Shown: piece by piece, positions 15,360 through 17,239 of the stretch | Numbering within the stretch: the first letter of the stretch is position 1 | Layout: the number at the start of each line of letters is the position of its first letter | Assembly: GCA_046049865.1 (NCBI GenBank) | Contig: JBJOQO010000069.1 | Location: forward strand, 1 to 17,239 | Direction: 5' to 3' | DNA length: 17,239 nucleotides | From: JANPCX01 sp046049865 | GTDB taxonomy: Bacteria; Pseudomonadota; Gammaproteobacteria; Burkholderiales; Burkholderiaceae_C | Notes under the pieces: model-generated | Seen by the model: the letters and a program-made list of their open reading frames with translations, nothing else | What the model was told of the DNA's origin: nothing | The model's database searches: none | Translations under genes and position numbers: made by a program

Positions 15360-16751
15360 TCAGGCTACAGCCACCACCTCTGCATCTTCGTTGACCAACA
15401 CCTCTGCGCGCAGGGAGTTGGTGTAGACGGCGGTAATACGCACATCCAGCATTTGGCCCTTGAGGCGGTCCGTGTGCGGGCCGCCGGGGAAGTTCACGAT
15501 GCGGTTGCACTCGGTGCGACCGGTGAGTTCAGGCTCGTCCGTGGTGGAGCGGCGTGACGGACCTTCTACCAAGATGCGCTGCACCGTGCCCACGCGGGAG
15601 TGGCTGATTTTTTTGGCGTTGGCTTCAATGGCGGCTTGCAACTGCTGCAGACGCTTGAGCTTCACCTCGTGCGATGTGTCGTCTTGTAGTGCAGAAGCCG
15701 GTGTGCCCGGACGCTGGCTGTAGATGAAGCTGTAGCTGATGTCAAAACCCACGTCATCCACGAGCTTCATCAACCGTGCAAAGTCGTCTTCAGTTTCACC
15801 AGGGAAGCCGACGATGAAGTCGCTGGAAATGCACAGATCAGGCCGAATCGCACGCAGCTTGCGGATGGTGCTTTTGTATTCCATGGCGGTGTAGCCGCGT
15901 TTCATGGCCATCAAGATGCGGTCGCTGCCGTGTTGCACGGGCAGGTGCAAATGGTTCACCAATTGCGGAATGGTGGCGTAAGCATCAATCAAACGCTGGG
16001 TGAATTCATTGGGGTGGCTGGTGGTGTAACGCAGCCGCTGCAGCCCAGGAATGGCGGCCACGTACTCCAGCAACAGGGCAAAGTCGGCGATCTCGCTGGT
16101 TGCACCCATGGCGCCTCGGTAGGCGTTGACGTTTTGGCCCAGCAGGTTGATTTCCTTGACGCCTTGGTCCACCAAACCCGCTACTTCGGCCAGTACATCG
16201 TCAAACGGTCGCGAGACTTCTTCGCCGCGGGTGTAGGGCACCACGCAGTAGCTGCAGTACTTGGAGCAGCCTTCCATGATGGATACGAAAGCGCTGCCCC
16301 CATTCACTTTCGCAGCAGGCAGGTGGTCGAACTTCTCAATCTCGGGAAAACTGATGTCCACCTGCGGACGCTGTTGGCTGTGACGTTTGGACAGCAAGTC
16401 GGGCAAACGGTGCAAGGTTTGCGGGCCAAATACCACGTCCACATAGGGCGCTCGCGCAATGATGGCTGCACCTTCTTGGCTGGCGACACAACCGCCGACA
16501 CCAATCATCACACCCTTGGCCTTGAGGTGTTTAACGCGCCCCAGGTCGCTGAACACCTTTTCTTGCGCTTTTTCTCGCACCGAGCAGGTGTTGAACAAAA
16601 TGAGGTCGGCTTCGTCGACGTTCTGTGTGGGCTCGTAGCCCTGTGCTGCGTGCAGCACGTCGCTCATTTTGTCGGAGTCGTACTCATTCATCTGGCAACC
16701 GAAGGTTTTGATGAAAACCTTCTTGCCGCTCTTGGCGACATCGCCACTCAT
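15360..16751 (-). CDS. miaB: tRNA-2-methylthio-adenosine synthase MiaB
   Basis: MiaB is a radical-SAM methylthiotransferase that turns i6A37 into ms2i6A37 in tRNAs reading UNN codons. The 463-residue protein has the N-terminal domain holding the auxiliary 4Fe-4S cluster (Cys19 in TFGCQMN, Cys56 in NTCSVR, Cys88 in GGCVA), the radical-SAM motif CSKYCSYC (162-169: Cys162, Cys166, Cys169) and a C-terminal TRAM domain. NTCSVREKA and VPYTRG are typical of MiaB rather than RimO. Its ATG overlaps the stop of the upstream secreted protein gene by 4 nt and has no clear ribosome site, implying coupled translation. Confidence 0.97.
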   Translation of the reverse strand: MSGDVAKSGKKVFIKTFGCQMNEYDSDKMSDVLHAAQGYEPTQNVDEADLILFNTCSVREKAQEKVFSDLGRVKHLKAKGVMIGVGGCVASQEGAAIIARAPYVDVVFGPQTLHRLPDLLSKRHSQQRPQVDISFPEIEKFDHLPAAKVNGGSAFVSIMEGCSKYCSYCVVPYTRGEEVSRPFDDVLAEVAGLVDQGVKEINLLGQNVNAYRGAMGATSEIADFALLLEYVAAIPGLQRLRYTTSHPNEFTQRLIDAYATIPQLVNHLHLPVQHGSDRILMAMKRGYTAMEYKSTIRKLRAIRPDLCISSDFIVGFPGETEDDFARLMKLVDDVGFDISYSFIYSQRPGTPASALQDDTSHEVKLKRLQQLQAAIEANAKKISHSRVGTVQRILVEGPSRRSTTDEPELTGRTECNRIVNFPGGPHTDRLKGQMLDVRITAVYTNSLRAEVLVNEDAEVVAVA

Positions 16752-17155
16752 GGCTTGGTCCAGATTTGTGTCGTTGCGTCAAAGCGCCAAGTTTTGGTCT
16801 CTTCAGCGGTGGTAGGCCAAGGTGTGCGCGAAATTTCTTCGGGGCGCAGAATCCAAATGTCCTTGGGCTGACCGAGCAAGTCCCGGGTGTACAAGACCAC
16901 AAATGTTTGCCCGCGCAGACCGTCTGACATGACCATCATGTTGTTCTGGCCACGAATGCGCGCGCCGGGTGCAAGCCGGGTCGCGGTGTCGTTGAGTTTC
17001 GCTTCAGGCGGGATGTTGCCAAAGGTCAATTGGCCACGCAGGGCTTCTTGAGGGAAATTGCGTTGGAACTGAATTTGGGCTTGGGCTGCCGGTACGTGAA
17101 GCACCGAAACAACAGCGGCGCACGAAATCAGGGCAGCGTACAAACAGCGGAGCAT
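16748..17155 (-). CDS. Small secreted protein, unknown function
   Basis: The 135-residue protein has a Sec signal peptide (MLRCLYAALISCAAVVSVL, likely cleavage after AQA about residue 26). The mature part of roughly 109 residues is likely periplasmic. It carries ALRGQLTF, RLAPGARIRGQNN and DIWILRPEE, features I associate with a conserved Burkholderiales hypothetical, but no function is known to me. The start is ATG 17155 with a weak TGGA before it. Its stop overlaps the miaB ATG (ATGA), so the two are one transcription unit, and the tRNA gene ends only 31 nt upstream with no visible terminator between. Confidence 0.8.
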   Translation of the reverse strand: MLRCLYAALISCAAVVSVLHVPAAQAQIQFQRNFPQEALRGQLTFGNIPPEAKLNDTATRLAPGARIRGQNNMMVMSDGLRGQTFVVLYTRDLLGQPKDIWILRPEEISRTPWPTTAEETKTWRFDATTQIWTKP

Positions 17156-17186
17156 GGTGTGTATCCAGTGGCTGTTTAAATTAATT

Positions 17187-17239
<53 letters not shown>

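Noticed and set aside
15930..16871. Plus-strand open frame (313 codons) opposite miaB
   Set aside because: The minus strand encodes complete MiaB; the antisense product is His/Val/Gly-rich without recognisable motifs.

Overview
The window looks like a chromosomal segment of a betaproteobacterium, most likely Burkholderiales and probably near Comamonadaceae. The reasons are the visibly GC-rich sequence, the hemA-prfA-prmC cluster, the style of the HD-GYP and QseC/TctE-like proteins, and the tRNA-Met beside a secreted-protein/miaB pair. The genus is inferred from family resemblance, not from a search. I see no insertion sequence, prophage, CRISPR array or rRNA.

Layout. Positions 37-1158 (-) encode an HD-GYP-type protein whose metal-binding HD pair is missing. 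A gap with two inverted repeats separates it from a divergent acyl-CoA synthetase-like ligase (1419-3182, +). From 8771 down to 3234, six minus-strand genes follow closely: a membrane fatty-acid-hydroxylase/sterol-desaturase-family enzyme, an OmpR-type response regulator, its histidine kinase, a single-pass TonB-like protein, an unrecognised protein made of two related halves, and an AEC-family permease. The first four overlap or nearly abut and look like one operon. The last two form a tight pair after a 145-nt gap. Divergent from the hydroxylase is a lipoprotein serine hydrolase of the beta-lactamase/esterase fold (8934-10751, +); the shared intergenic region has two CTTAAG palindromes.

From 11420 onward the content is mostly housekeeping: a small outer-membrane-barrel-like protein (-), prmC overlapping prfA by 4 nt (-), hemA (-) with a TATAAT hexamer placed so that its mRNA may be leaderless, a 90-residue membrane protein (+), miaB (-), a small secreted protein overlapping miaB by 4 nt (-), and the 3' part of a CAU-anticodon tRNA cut by the window edge.

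How the genes work together. hemA (tetrapyrrole synthesis), prfA (RF1) and prmC (methylates the release-factor GGQ glutamine) form a familiar proteobacterial cluster; miaB modifies tRNA. The least ordinary parts are the hydroxylase/two-component/TonB-like group with its divergent lipoprotein hydrolase, which reads as a possible envelope-remodelling unit, and the duplicated unknown protein paired with an AEC permease, which could be a small-metabolite handling pair. Both functional readings are inference from gene order. I found nothing I can firmly call a new system.
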